A DNA stretch of 64,000 nt from Gemmatimonadota bacterium (GTDB lineage: Bacteria; Gemmatimonadota; Gemmatimonadetes; Longimicrobiales; Gaopeijiaceae). Numbering within the stretch: position 1 is the stretch's first letter; the number at the start of each line of letters is the position of its first letter. Shown here one piece after another: positions 24,979 to 33,575 of this stretch. A program made the translations under genes and the position numbers. Where the stretch lies: assembly GCA_030428885.1 (NCBI GenBank), contig JAUIEJ010000004.1, positions 62,001 to 126,000 on the forward strand, in the 5' to 3' direction. The notes beneath the pieces are model-generated. The model did not search any database, was not told the DNA's origin, and saw only the letters and a program-made list of their open reading frames with translations.

Positions 24979-26831
24979 CACCCGGTGAAGACCGAGCGGT
25001 GCGCGTTGGCCTCGTCGTAGAATCGATCGATGACGGATCGCAGCTCGTCCTGCACCACCCGCCGGCGCACCTTGAGACTCGGGGTCAGGGTGCCGTCCTC
25101 GATGGTGAACTCCCTGTCCAGGAGGGCGATCTTCTTGGGGGTCTCGAAGCTGGAGAGCTCGCCGAGATGCTCCCGGACTTCCCGCTCCATGTGAGCCTGG
25201 ACCGCGGGGTCCTCCAGGAGGGCGCGACGGTCGCCCGAGGGCACGCCCTGGCCCCGGGCCCACGCCTCCAGGACGTCGAAGGCCGGCACCAGGAGGAGGG
25301 CCGGGAACTTCCGCTTGTCACCCACCATCACCACCTGCTCCACGAACCGGTTCGTCTTGAGCCGGTTTTCGATGGGCTGGGGCGCGATGTTCTTTCCTCC
25401 GGCGGTGACGATGATGTCCTTCTTGCGGTCGGTGATCCGCAGGTACCCCTCGGCGGTGAGTTCGCCCACGTCGCCGGTCCGGAACCACCCCTCGGCGTCC
25501 ACCACCTCGGCGGTGGCTTCGGGATTCTTGTAGTACCCCTTCATGACCTGGGGACCCCGGACCAGGATCTCGCCGTCCTCGGCGATCCGAACCTCGGTCC
25601 CGGGGACGGGCGGTCCCACGGTCCCGATGCGGATGGCGTCGGGAGGATTCACGTTGGTGACCGGACTCGTCTCGGTCAGCCCGTACCCCTCGAGGATCGG
25701 GAGTCCCACGGCGAAGAAGAACCGGGCGATGTCGGGCTCCAGGGGCGCTCCGCCGCTCACGAACCACCGCAGGCGCCCGCCCACTCCGGCCCGGATCTTC
25801 CGGTAGACGAGGCGATCGGCCAGGGCGTGGCTCGCCTTCAGCATCGCCCCCCCCGGTCCACCCTCCAAAACGGCGTCGGCCCACTGCTCGGCCACCGACG
25901 TGGCCCACGCCACCAGGCGGGCCCGAACGCCCCCCGTCTCCTGCACCTTGTTGTAGACCTTCTCGTAGAGCCGGGGAACCGAGACCGCCACCGTGGGACG
26001 CACCACCTTGAGGTCCTCGGCCACGTTCCGGATGTCCCGGGCGTAGGCGATGGTGCACCCCGAGGTGAGGAGGAGGTAGTCCACCATGCGCTGCAGCACG
26101 TGACTAAGGGGCAGGAAGCTCAACGTCACGTCGTCGGCCCCCACGTCCAGCACGTCGGAGCAGGCCCACACGTTGGAGTAGAGGTTGCCGTGGGTGAGCA
26201 TCACGCCCTTGGGGGGGCCGGTGGTGCCCGACGTGTAGAGCACCGTGGCGAGGTCGGCGGGGGTGGTCTCCAGCGCCCGGGAGCGGAACGCCGCCGCCGG
26301 TGAAGCCGAGAGGAACTCCCGGCCCCGGGCCAGGAGGTCGTCCCACCCCACCACGCGCCGCGACTCGGGGGCGCCGGGCTCGAAGGCCACCACCGTGAGG
26401 TCCAGCCCGGCCTCCTCGGCGGCTTCCAGCGCCTTGGACACCTGCTCGGGAGAGGACGCGAACACCACCTTCACCCCGGCGTCGCCCAGGATGTAGGCAA
26501 CCTGGGAGGCGATGAGGGTGGAGTAGACGGGCACGTCCACGAAGCCCCCCAGGAGGCACCCGTAGTCGGCGATGGCCCATCCGGGACGGTTCTCCGAGAG
26601 GATGGCCACTCGGTCGCCCCGGTCCAGGCCCAGCGCCGCCAGCCCTCCGGCCACGGCCCGGGCCCGCTCCAGGACCTCGTCGTAGGAGAGGGAGTCGAGT
26701 TCGTCGCCCCGGCCCGTGAACCACTGGAGGGCCGGTGCGTCGCCGAACCGATCCACCGCGCCGAGGAAGAGGGAGCAGAGGGTGCCGGGGGGCGGGGACC
26801 CGGGCGTGGACGCGAAGCTGCGAGACGTCAT
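24975..26831 (-). CDS. Long-chain acyl-CoA ligase (AMP-forming)
   Basis: A 618-residue adenylate-forming enzyme of the FadD15/FAA1 type, activating fatty acids with ATP and CoA. The AMP-binding loop is YTSGTTGPPKG (199-209). GYGLTETSP, WFRTGDVGE and the hinge/Lys region DRKKDIIVTAGGKNIAP follow in order. There is no signal peptide. ATG 26831 was chosen because the domain begins about 20 residues later; upstream codons look non-coding. It forms a two-gene unit with cutA. Chain-length preference cannot be told. Confidence 0.92.
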   Translation of the reverse strand: MTSRSFASTPGSPPPGTLCSLFLGAVDRFGDAPALQWFTGRGDELDSLSYDEVLERARAVAGGLAALGLDRGDRVAILSENRPGWAIADYGCLLGGFVDVPVYSTLIASQVAYILGDAGVKVVFASSPEQVSKALEAAEEAGLDLTVVAFEPGAPESRRVVGWDDLLARGREFLSASPAAAFRSRALETTPADLATVLYTSGTTGPPKGVMLTHGNLYSNVWACSDVLDVGADDVTLSFLPLSHVLQRMVDYLLLTSGCTIAYARDIRNVAEDLKVVRPTVAVSVPRLYEKVYNKVQETGGVRARLVAWATSVAEQWADAVLEGGPGGAMLKASHALADRLVYRKIRAGVGGRLRWFVSGGAPLEPDIARFFFAVGLPILEGYGLTETSPVTNVNPPDAIRIGTVGPPVPGTEVRIAEDGEILVRGPQVMKGYYKNPEATAEVVDAEGWFRTGDVGELTAEGYLRITDRKKDIIVTAGGKNIAPQPIENRLKTNRFVEQVVMVGDKRKFPALLLVPAFDVLEAWARGQGVPSGDRRALLEDPAVQAHMEREVREHLGELSSFETPKKIALLDREFTIEDGTLTPSLKVRRRVVQDELRSVIDRFYDEANAHRSVFTGW

Positions 26832-26874
26832 GTGGACCCCGGGGTGTTCAGGGATGGTGCGGCCGGGCGGCGGA

Positions 26875-27285
26875 TCAGTGCCGCGCGATGGCGATCTCCA
26901 CGTCAAGATCGGTCCGCAGGGAGTGAAACACGCTGCAATAGCGGTCCCGGGACAGATCCACGGCCCGCTGGATCTTCTTCTCGTCGTCCTCTCCCGGCCC
27001 GGCGACATGGACAGTCAGGCGCAGGGCCGTGAACCGTCGCGGGGGCTCGGGAGCGCGATCGCCCTCGATCTCCACCCGGAGGTCGTCCACGGGGACGCGC
27101 CCCTTCTGGAGGATCATGAGGATGTCGATCCCCATGCAGCCGGCCAGGGAGAGGAGCAGCCCATCCATGGGCGAAGGCGCCGCGGCGCCGGCTCCGTCCA
27201 CCACCGTCACGGGCCCGCCGGGAGCTCCGCCCTCGAACCGATCTCCCTCTCCGGTCCACCGGAGTTCGATGTGCTTATCCGCCAT
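26875..27285 (-). CDS. OsmC-family protein
   Basis: A 136-residue OsmC/Ohr-superfamily protein. The two reactive cysteines are Cys50 (LAGCMGID) and Cys118 (RYCSVFHSL), spaced as in thiol peroxidases that reduce organic hydroperoxides, and the N-terminal strand pattern is typical. It belongs to the YhfA/OsmC-like branch rather than Ohr, judging by MADKHIELRWTG and the short length. The ATG at 27285 lies inside the end of the TPR gene (11-base overlap), so expression is probably coupled. Confidence 0.85.
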   Translation of the reverse strand: MADKHIELRWTGEGDRFEGGAPGGPVTVVDGAGAAAPSPMDGLLLSLAGCMGIDILMILQKGRVPVDDLRVEIEGDRAPEPPRRFTALRLTVHVAGPGEDDEKKIQRAVDLSRDRYCSVFHSLRTDLDVEIAIARH

Positions 27286-27724
27286 GGCCGTCGGGAAGAT
27301 CCTGTTCGAACATCTCGCCCCGGAGCTGGGCCAGGGTGGCCCGGGCGTGGGCCACGTGTTCCTGGGCGTCGCCGCCGTCGGGGGGGCTCTCCAGGAACGC
27401 CCGCAGGTGCCGCTCGGCATCCTCGTGCTGGCCGCCCCGGAGGTAGATGAAGGCCAGTCCGTAGTGAGCCCCGGAGGCGTCGGGTTTGTTCTTCAGGACG
27501 TGGCGGTAGGTCTTGGCCGCCTCCTCCGTCATTCCGATGCGCGTGTACGCGATGGCGATCTGCTGAAGCACCACGGGATCGCCGGGGGAGTCCTTCAGGG
27601 CGAGGCGGAACGAGGTCAGGGCCTCGTGGAACTTCCCTTCCCGGAGGAGGCCGAGACCCTCCCGGTAGTAGTCCACCTGGTCCGACTCGGCGGCGCTGCC
27701 GAAGAGCTTGTTCCAGATGGACAT
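27275..27724 (-). CDS. TPR-repeat protein
   Basis: A 149-residue helical repeat protein with about three tetratricopeptide repeats between residues 20 and 125: DYYREGLGLLREGKFHEALT, VVLQQIAIAYTRIGMTEEAA and GAHYGLAFIYLRGGQHEDAE. It has no signal peptide or membrane segment and is a likely protein-binding scaffold in the cytoplasm. The start MSIWNKLFG was preferred over an upstream ATG because it gives a clean N-terminus. Its partner is unknown; the neighbouring OsmC-like gene overlaps it. Confidence 0.8.
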   Translation of the reverse strand: MSIWNKLFGSAAESDQVDYYREGLGLLREGKFHEALTSFRLALKDSPGDPVVLQQIAIAYTRIGMTEEAAKTYRHVLKNKPDASGAHYGLAFIYLRGGQHEDAERHLRAFLESPPDGGDAQEHVAHARATLAQLRGEMFEQDLPDGHGG

Positions 27725-27816
27725 CGCGGTCGACCGTGCAGGGGCGTGGGGGAGGGAGGATCGGCTCAAGCTACCGAGGGGTCAGAACCCGCGCAACGCG
27801 TGACGATCCGGTGGAT

Positions 27817-28452
27817 TCACCACCCCGCCGCGACGACGCCTTCGCCCCGGACGAACCGGGTCAGCCCCGCCCCCCCGAGACGCACCTGCGCGTCGTCGGG
27901 CGGCGCCACCACCGCCACCCGGTGGCCGCGGGCCAGAACCCTGCGGGCCTCCCGGAGTGTCCCCCCCTCCGCCTCGGCGCCGTGGAGGGCGACGCCGGCG
28001 AAGGTGCCGTCGAAGAAGGGCAGCCGGTCGCCCACCGTCACACGGGAGAGGGGGAGCGCCTCGGCCTCGTCCGGTTCGGCCCACGGGACGGCGGCCACCA
28101 CCTCCACCCCGTCGGGCACCAGCGCCGCCAGCGACCCGGCCAGGATCGCGGCTCGCCCCAGGAGGAGCACCCGCCCCCCCGGCGCGTCCGCCACGCCCAT
28201 GGCCGCGGCCACGGGGAGGGCCAGCGACGGGTCCGGGGCGTCGACCGGGTCCGGTGGGGCGGCCAGGGGCCCCCGGGGCGGGGGTCGGAGGTCGGCCCGC
28301 CCCCCCCGGATCGGGTAGCGCTCCCGGCAGTTGGCGCACCCCAGCGAGCCCTCGGCGACCCGCCGCCCGTCCATGGCGTCGGCCAGGAGCACCAGCCCGA
28401 AGGCCGGCCCGCATCGGGGGCAGGCCAGACGGTCGGTGAGGAGGAGGTGCAC
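27817..28452 (-). CDS. Trm112-like zinc ribbon joined to degenerate methyltransferase-like domain
   Basis: A 211-residue protein starting at GTG 28452, 11 bases after the QueD-type gene. Residues 1-55 resemble Trm112/YcaR: LLTDRLACPRC (Cys11, Cys14) and CANCRERYPIRGG (Cys39, Cys42). From about residue 85 it looks like a Rossmann methyltransferase with LPFFDGTFAGVALHGAEAEG and REARRVLARGHRVAVVAPP, but the SAM-binding glycine loop is eroded (RVLLLGRAAILAG). It may be an inactive methyltransferase or partner subunit. It ends the pterin operon, so a pterin or tRNA link is possible but unproven. Confidence 0.65.
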   Translation of the reverse strand: MHLLLTDRLACPRCGPAFGLVLLADAMDGRRVAEGSLGCANCRERYPIRGGRADLRPPPRGPLAAPPDPVDAPDPSLALPVAAAMGVADAPGGRVLLLGRAAILAGSLAALVPDGVEVVAAVPWAEPDEAEALPLSRVTVGDRLPFFDGTFAGVALHGAEAEGGTLREARRVLARGHRVAVVAPPDDAQVRLGGAGLTRFVRGEGVVAAGW

Positions 28453-28463
28453 GACGAGGCCGG

Positions 28464-28886
28464 TCAGGCGCCTTCGTTCATGGAGGGAGACCGGTGGGCG
28501 GGGGCCCAGAGGGGGACCGGGCCGTACTGGGCCCACTGGGTGGGCGTCTCCCACACCCGGGTGTAGAGCAGTCCGCCGGCGAGTTCCCCGGGGAGGCGCT
28601 TCTTCAACTCGTCGTAGAACCACCGGGCCTGGTTCTCGGCACTCGTCTCCACGCCCTGGAACATGGGCAGGTCGTTGAGATTGTAGTGGTCCAGCATCTC
28701 GGCCAGATCCCGGAGCTCCCGCTTCAGATCCACGAAATCGAAGGCGATGCCGGCTTCGTTCAACTCGGCGGTCTGGACCGCGGCTTCCACCACGTAGCGG
28801 TGGCCATGGAGCCGCTCGCACTTGCCCTTGTAGTGCTCGAGGAAGTGGGCGGAGTCGTAGTGGGCCTGGACGCTGACGGTGTACAT
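28464..28886 (-). CDS. 6-carboxy-tetrahydropterin synthase / QueD-type PTPS homologue
   Basis: A 140-residue member of the 6-pyruvoyl-tetrahydropterin synthase superfamily. The zinc ligands are His14 (SAHF), His27 and His29 (LHGH); the catalytic Cys23 is three residues before the HGH, the C-x3-HGH spacing of QueD. QueD makes 6-carboxytetrahydropterin for queuosine and other deazapurines. It shares an operon with FolE and a second PTPS whose spacing is different, so the two probably act on the same triphosphate with different products. Confidence 0.85.
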   Translation of the reverse strand: MYTVSVQAHYDSAHFLEHYKGKCERLHGHRYVVEAAVQTAELNEAGIAFDFVDLKRELRDLAEMLDHYNLNDLPMFQGVETSAENQARWFYDELKKRLPGELAGGLLYTRVWETPTQWAQYGPVPLWAPAHRSPSMNEGA

Positions 28887-28892
28887 GGCGGA

Positions 28893-29606
28893 TCAGCCTC
28901 GTTCGATCTGCAGAAGGGGAATGCGGACGTCGTCGGGACGGCTCAGCACGAACGACACCGCCTCGGCCACGTCCTGGGGGCGGAGCATCTGGGCCCGCCC
29001 GGGAAGGTGGGGGTCGGCGTCGGGGTCCAGGGGGTCCCACAGCGGGGTGTCGGTGGCCGCCGGCTCCAGGAGCGTGGCCGCCACCCCCGTACCCCGGACC
29101 TCCTCCACCAGAACCTCGTGGAGCCCCCGGACGCCGAACTTCGACGCCCCGTAGGCGCCGTTGCCGGGAAAGCCCCGGCGGCCCGCCACCGATCCCACGT
29201 GGACGATGCGCCCGAAGCCCCGGTCCAGGAACCCGGGGAGGAGGGCCCGGAGCACCAGGAACGATCCCCGGAGATTGATGGAGACCATGCGGTCGAAGTC
29301 GGCCACCGACGTCTCGACGATGGGGGCCACGTCGAAGGCTCCGGCCGACTGCACCACTGCCCACGGCCCACCCCCGAGGCGGTCCTGGAGGGCGTCCAGG
29401 GCCGACCACACCGACGCTTCGTCGGAGAGGTCGGCGGGCCACACCGCGCCGCCGGACGTCCGGGCCAGGGTCTCGACGCTCGACGGATCCCGGCACAACA
29501 CGTGGACGCTGCCGCCGGCCTCGGCCACCGCCTCGGCCACCGCGCGCCCGATGCCCCGGCTGCCCCCCGTCACCAGGACCGAGCGCCCTGCGAGTCCACC
29601 CGTCAT
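28893..29606 (-). CDS. Short-chain dehydrogenase in pterin operon (possible sepiapterin-reductase-like)
   Basis: A 237-residue classical SDR. The NAD(P) loop is TGGSRGIG (13-20), and the catalytic set is Ser139, Tyr152 and Lys156 (YGASK). NADPH preference is suggested by the Arg/Ser in the loop. The ATG overlaps the folE stop by 4 bases and the next gene begins 6 bases downstream. With GTP cyclohydrolase I and a eukaryote-type PTPS in the same operon, it is placed to do the final ketone reductions of a tetrahydrobiopterin-like pathway. That assignment rests on context; the sequence alone only says SDR. Confidence 0.85.
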   Translation of the reverse strand: MTGGLAGRSVLVTGGSRGIGRAVAEAVAEAGGSVHVLCRDPSSVETLARTSGGAVWPADLSDEASVWSALDALQDRLGGGPWAVVQSAGAFDVAPIVETSVADFDRMVSINLRGSFLVLRALLPGFLDRGFGRIVHVGSVAGRRGFPGNGAYGASKFGVRGLHEVLVEEVRGTGVAATLLEPAATDTPLWDPLDPDADPHLPGRAQMLRPQDVAEAVSFVLSRPDDVRIPLLQIERG

Positions 29607-30193
29607 CGGCTGAGGGGGCGGTGCGACGCCATGGACAACCGCAGGAACTCGTCCCGGGTGGCCGGATCCTCCAGGAAGGCCCCCCGCATGGCCGACGTGA
29701 TGGTGACGGAGTTCTGCTTCTCCACCCCCCGCATCATCATGCAGAGATGGTGGGCCTCGATGATGACCCCCACACCCTGGGGCGAGACGATGTCCCACAG
29801 GGCCTGGGCGATCTGCTCGGTGAGGCGCTCCTGCACCTGGAACCGCCGACTGAACACCTCCACGAGACGAGCCGTCTTGGAGAGTCCCATGATCTGGCCG
29901 TTGGGGATGTAGGCCACGTGCACCTTCCCGAAGAACGGCAGGAGATGGTGCTCGCAGAGGGAGTACATCTCGATGTCCTTCACCAACACCATGTTGTGGT
30001 GCTGCTCGGCGAAGAGGGCGTCGCCGATGACCTCCTCGGGGGACGAACGGTACCCGTGGGTGAGGAAGCGCATGGCCTTCTCCACCCGCTCCGGGGTCTT
30101 GGCCATGCCCTCCCGCTCGGGGTCGTCGCCCAACCGGCGAATCATCTCGGCCACCAGGTCGGTGTAGGGGACCGACGAAAGGTCGAGGCTCAC
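29603..30193 (-). CDS. folE: GTP cyclohydrolase I (zinc-dependent, FolE)
   Basis: A 196-residue enzyme turning GTP into 7,8-dihydroneopterin triphosphate. The zinc site is Cys80 and His83 ([10 protein letters not shown]) with Cys151 ([11 protein letters not shown]), so this is the type IA zinc enzyme rather than FolE2. Conserved [18 protein letters not shown] and SAMRGAF follow. The GTG start overlaps the upstream PTPS stop as GTGA. In this operon its product probably feeds both PTPS-type enzymes as well as folate. Confidence 0.95.
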   Translation of the reverse strand: MSLDLSSVPYTDLVAEMIRRLGDDPEREGMAKTPERVEKAMRFLTHGYRSSPEEVIGDALFAEQHHNMVLVKDIEMYSLCEHHLLPFFGKVHVAYIPNGQIMGLSKTARLVEVFSRRFQVQERLTEQIAQALWDIVSPQGVGVIIEAHHLCMMMRGVEKQNSVTITSAMRGAFLEDPATRDEFLRLSMASHRPLSR

Positions 30194-30630
30194 GCTTCGT
30201 CTCCAGTGGGGACCGGGTCCCCGGTGTATTCGACGTAGTTGCGGGGAGTCTCCCACAACACGATGCGTTCCAACGTCACGCCCCGGGGAAGCTGGTCCAC
30301 CAGGCGGTTCCAGATCGCCACCACGAGGTTTTCGGTGGTGGGCACCTGCCCGGCCAGCCAGGTCACCTCCACGTTGAGGTTTCGGTGATCCAGGTCGGTC
30401 ACCACCCGGGCCTCCACCAGGTCCCGCAGCACCTTCAGGTCGAGAACGTACCCCGTCTCGGGGTCCACCTCGCCCGCCACGGTGACGTCCATTTCGTAGT
30501 TGTGCCCGTGGCCGTGGGGGTTGGCGCATACGCCGAACACCCGGGCGTTGCGTTCGTCCGGCCAGTCGGGGCGGTAGAGGCGATGGGCGGAGTTCCAGTG
30601 AACCCGGCGAGTGACGCGCACGCGCGGCAT
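30190..30630 (-). CDS. 6-pyruvoyl-tetrahydropterin synthase, eukaryote-type spacing
   Basis: A 146-residue PTPS and the first gene of the pterin operon. The zinc ligands are His16, His41 and His43 and the catalytic cysteine is Cys35, five residues before the HGH ([12 protein letters not shown]). The same C-x5-HGH spacing and the following [13 protein letters not shown] stretch are seen in animal PTPS of tetrahydrobiopterin synthesis, whereas QueD has C-x3-HGH. It should convert dihydroneopterin triphosphate to 6-pyruvoyl-tetrahydropterin. It is coupled to folE by GTGA and divergent from the metal-locus gene at 30788. Confidence 0.88.
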   Translation of the reverse strand: MPRVRVTRRVHWNSAHRLYRPDWPDERNARVFGVCANPHGHGHNYEMDVTVAGEVDPETGYVLDLKVLRDLVEARVVTDLDHRNLNVEVTWLAGQVPTTENLVVAIWNRLVDQLPRGVTLERIVLWETPRNYVEYTGDPVPTGDEA

Positions 30631-30749
30631 CGATGCGACTCCGTGGGGTGTGGATGGGGATCGGGCCCGAGGTACCCGGAGACCGCGGGATCGATCCGGA
30701 GGCGCGCGCCGCGACGGGAACCCGCCGGCCCCATTCGGGTTGCAGAGGA

Positions 30750-30779
30750 TTGACCGCACCATCGGCGACGCCCTACACT
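30750..30779 (+). promoter_or_regulatory. Sigma-70-type promoter of the metal-receptor locus
   Basis: TTGACC (30750-30755) and TACACT (30774-30779) are separated by 18 bp. The -10 box ends 8 bases before the ATG at 30788, so transcription should begin at or next to the start codon. This is one of the best promoter matches in the window. Confidence 0.65.
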
Positions 30780-30787
30780 CGCGCGTC

Positions 30788-31138
30788 ATGAATCCTTCCC
30801 GCACTCCGAGTCTGCGCCTCCTCTGGGCCTTCCTGGCCCTGGTGCAGTTCTCCGTCACGGTCGGGGGCCCCCTGGTCGACGCCGCTCTCGAGCGGGGTTC
30901 GGACCGGGTCGTCCACATCGAGTCGGAGTCCGGAGACGAGTGCGGTGTGCACCACGACCACCTGTTCTGCCAGGTCTGCCGCACGGTGGCGCTGGCCGGA
31001 CGGGAATCGCCTCCGGTGCGCGTCCCCCGCTGCCCCATCCTGTCCGACGGCACCCTGGCGGTCCAGGCGACGGATCGAATTCCGTCGTCTCCCGGGAGCT
31101 TCGCGCCGGTGGGGTCCCGGGCTCCACCCCGAGCCTGA
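30788..31138 (+). CDS. Small His/Cys-rich envelope protein preceding ZnuD-like receptor (DUF2946-like)
   Basis: A 116-residue protein. A hydrophobic N-terminal segment (about 8-30, LRLLWAFLALVQFSVTVGG) is a signal peptide or anchor. The mature part has a compact metal-ligand cluster at about 50-67: CGVHHDHLFCQVC, with three Cys and three His. The arrangement of one hydrophobic helix followed by a His-rich stretch and C-x2-C recalls DUF2946 proteins found near metal receptors. It probably binds or senses zinc or copper in the envelope. It opens a four-gene plus-strand locus 161 bases before the receptor. Confidence 0.7.
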   Translation: MNPSRTPSLRLLWAFLALVQFSVTVGGPLVDAALERGSDRVVHIESESGDECGVHHDHLFCQVCRTVALAGRESPPVRVPRCPILSDGTLAVQATDRIPSSPGSFAPVGSRAPPRA

Positions 31139-31232
31139 CCCCGACTCCCATCCGTTCCGGACCTCCGCCGTCGACCTCGGGTCGAGGGCGAGCGCCCCGC
31201 TTCCCGTGAGGGTCGCAGGGTAGCGCGTTCAT

Positions 31233-31248
31233 CTCACCGCCCGGTGAG
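31233..31248 (+). promoter_or_regulatory. Interrupted palindrome upstream of ZnuD-like receptor
   Basis: CTCACCG-CC-CGGTGAG is a perfect 7-bp inverted repeat about 50 bases upstream of the receptor ATG. It could be an operator or, in RNA, a small hairpin. It does not resemble the AT-rich Zur consensus, and no promoter is obvious beside it. Confidence 0.3.
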
Positions 31249-31299
31249 GGGACTCGGAACGTGGTTTCGTGGACCCCATCCCCTCTGCCGGTGCTCGTC

Positions 31300-33540
31300 A
31301 TGTCGAACCGAATCCGTTCGTCCACAATCTACGCCTTGGCTGCGATCGTCATGGTCGCCGCCTCGGCTGCCCCCGTCGCCGGGCAGGATCCCGACGCCCC
31401 CCACGGCAGCGACGTCCACGGTGTGGTACGGGACGACGAGGGGCAGACCCTGGCGGCGGTGGCCATCCGGCTTCCGGCTCTCGGGCGCACCGAGTTGTCG
31501 CACCAGGACGGAACGTTCCACCTGGAGCGGGTGCCCGAAGGCGACCACGTGATCCTCTTCGAACGCATCGGCTACCGGACCCGGAGCATGACGGTGACGG
31601 TGCGCTCGGGCGAAACGACTCGTTTGGAGATCGTGCTGGAGCCGTCGGCTCTCGAGGTCCAGGGCTTCGTGGTGACGGGTGCGCCCACGGCGCGGTCCGG
31701 AGACCGGGTGATCCGGCCGGTGGAGGTGCTGTCGGGGCAGGAGCTCTCCCGTCGCCTCGAAGGCACGGTGGCCGCCACGTTGGAGTCCGAACCCGGTGTG
31801 GCCGCCGTGACCATGGGGCCGGCCACGGCGCGGCCCGTGATCCGGGGACTGGGCGGCGACCGGGTCCTCATGCTGGAAGACGGCGAGCGGGTGGGCGACG
31901 TGTCCAACGTCTCCACCGACCACGCCACGGCGGTGGACCCGGCGTCGGCCCAGCGCATCGAGGTGGTTCGAGGGCCGTCGGCGCTGCTTTACGGAAGCCA
32001 GGCCCTGGGGGGCGTGGTGAACGTGATCCGGGAGGAAGTGCCCCGCACGGTGCACCACGGGTTCCACACCAATCTGAGCCTCCAGGCCCAGACCGTGAAC
32101 GACGGGCTCGTAGGGTCGGCCACGGTGTTGTCGGGGCTGGGGGCCAACGTGGCCCTGCGTTTCGAGGGGGGACTCCGGACGTCGGGCGACCTGACCACGC
32201 CGGAGGGGTCGTTGAGCAACACCGGTGGCGACACCCGCAACCTGGCCGCCGGCGCGTCGTGGGTGGGGGAGCGGGGCCACATCGGTGCGGCGTACCGCTT
32301 CTACGGCAACGACTACGGGATTCCCGGCGGATTCGTGGGTGCCCACCCCACCGGCGTCGACATCGAGATGACCCGCCACGTGGTGAAGGGGGACGCCCAG
32401 GTACGGGCGGTGGGCCCCTTCGACGTGGTGGACGGGTCGGCGAGCCACACCCGGTACAACCACAAGGAGATCGAACCCGGCGGGATCCTGGGCACGGAGT
32501 ACGGGCTCTTCACCACCGCCGGTGAGGTGAAGGGGCGCCACGGCGCGCTGGGATTCCTCACCGGAGGCACCCTGGGCGTTCGGGCCCAGTTCGAACGCTT
32601 CGGATTCGGGGGCGGCCTCTCCACCCCCGACACCCGACGGTGGACGTTCTCCACCTACGCCCACGAGGAGGTGGATCTCGAGGACTGGACCGTGGAGGCC
32701 GGCGCTCGCTGGGATCGGGTCTCGGCCGACGTGCTGGACGAAGATCCCGACGCCTCCATCGGCAACGTCCGCGACCGGACCTTCGACGCCTTCAGCGGGT
32801 CGCTGGGGGTGCTGCGCCGTCTCTCGGGCGACGTCACCGTAGGGGCGAGTCTGGCCCGGGCCTTCCGGGCCCCGGACGTCAGCGAACTCTACTCCGAGGG
32901 CCCGCACCTGGCCTCGTACTCGTTCGAGGTGGGCAACCCGGAGCTGGACACCGAGGTGGGCACGGGCATCGATCTGTTCGTGCGCCTCGATCGAGGATCG
33001 GTGCGAGCCGAGGTGGCGGCGTTCCACAACGACGTGGCCGGCTACCTCTATCCCCGGGAGACGGGCGAGATCAGCCCCCGCACCCAGCTCCCCATCTATC
33101 AGTACACCGGGGCCGACGCCCGCCTCGTGGGACTCGAGGGGGGACTGGATCTGGCCCTCACGAGTCGGGTGGCCGTGGAAAGCACCGTGTCGTGGGTCCG
33201 GGGCACCCTCACCGACGACGACGAACCCCTGCCGTTCATTCCGCCCCTCAACGGGCGCTTGGGACTGAGGTACGACACGCCCTCGTGGTTCGTCGGCACC
33301 GAGGCCCGCATGGCCGCCGAGCAGGACCGGCTCGGCGAGTTCGAAACCCCCACCGACGGCTATCTCGTGCTGGGACTGTCGGGGGGACTCCGCACCACCC
33401 TCGCGGGACGCCTCCACAGCGTCACCCTGCGCCTCGACAACCTCACCGACGAGGCGTACCGCAATCATCTCTCCCGCACGAAAGAACTCATGCCCGAGGC
33501 GGGGCGGGGCGTGAGCCTCGTGTACCGCCTCGTCTTCTGA
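31300..33540 (+). CDS. ZnuD-like TonB-dependent receptor
   Basis: A 746-residue outer-membrane receptor. The signal peptide ends near Ala27-Gly-Gln; a CarboxypepD_reg-like domain spans about 38-115 and the plug about 120-240, with a ZnuD-type stretch (DGERVGDVSNVSTDHATAVD, then RIEVVRGPSALLYG). The barrel ends in ...VSLVYRLVF. The VSNxSxDHA and late NHLSRTKELMPEAGR segments resemble zinc receptors of the ZnuD group, which lack siderophore ligands. The ATG at 31300 gives a clean signal peptide. It is followed 35 bases later by two lipoprotein genes that probably help capture the same substrate. Zinc is inferred. Confidence 0.88.
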   Translation: MSNRIRSSTIYALAAIVMVAASAAPVAGQDPDAPHGSDVHGVVRDDEGQTLAAVAIRLPALGRTELSHQDGTFHLERVPEGDHVILFERIGYRTRSMTVTVRSGETTRLEIVLEPSALEVQGFVVTGAPTARSGDRVIRPVEVLSGQELSRRLEGTVAATLESEPGVAAVTMGPATARPVIRGLGGDRVLMLEDGERVGDVSNVSTDHATAVDPASAQRIEVVRGPSALLYGSQALGGVVNVIREEVPRTVHHGFHTNLSLQAQTVNDGLVGSATVLSGLGANVALRFEGGLRTSGDLTTPEGSLSNTGGDTRNLAAGASWVGERGHIGAAYRFYGNDYGIPGGFVGAHPTGVDIEMTRHVVKGDAQVRAVGPFDVVDGSASHTRYNHKEIEPGGILGTEYGLFTTAGEVKGRHGALGFLTGGTLGVRAQFERFGFGGGLSTPDTRRWTFSTYAHEEVDLEDWTVEAGARWDRVSADVLDEDPDASIGNVRDRTFDAFSGSLGVLRRLSGDVTVGASLARAFRAPDVSELYSEGPHLASYSFEVGNPELDTEVGTGIDLFVRLDRGSVRAEVAAFHNDVAGYLYPRETGEISPRTQLPIYQYTGADARLVGLEGGLDLALTSRVAVESTVSWVRGTLTDDDEPLPFIPPLNGRLGLRYDTPSWFVGTEARMAAEQDRLGEFETPTDGYLVLGLSGGLRTTLAGRLHSVTLRLDNLTDEAYRNHLSRTKELMPEAGRGVSLVYRLVF

Positions 33541-33575
33541 ATACCACAACGACAACGATTCCACAGGAGCACATC

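Noticed and set aside
31139-31299. Cobalamin riboswitch or Zur box ahead of the ZnuD-like receptor
   Set aside because: No B12-box core and no AT-rich Zur palindrome; only a CTCACCG/CGGTGAG inverted repeat is present.
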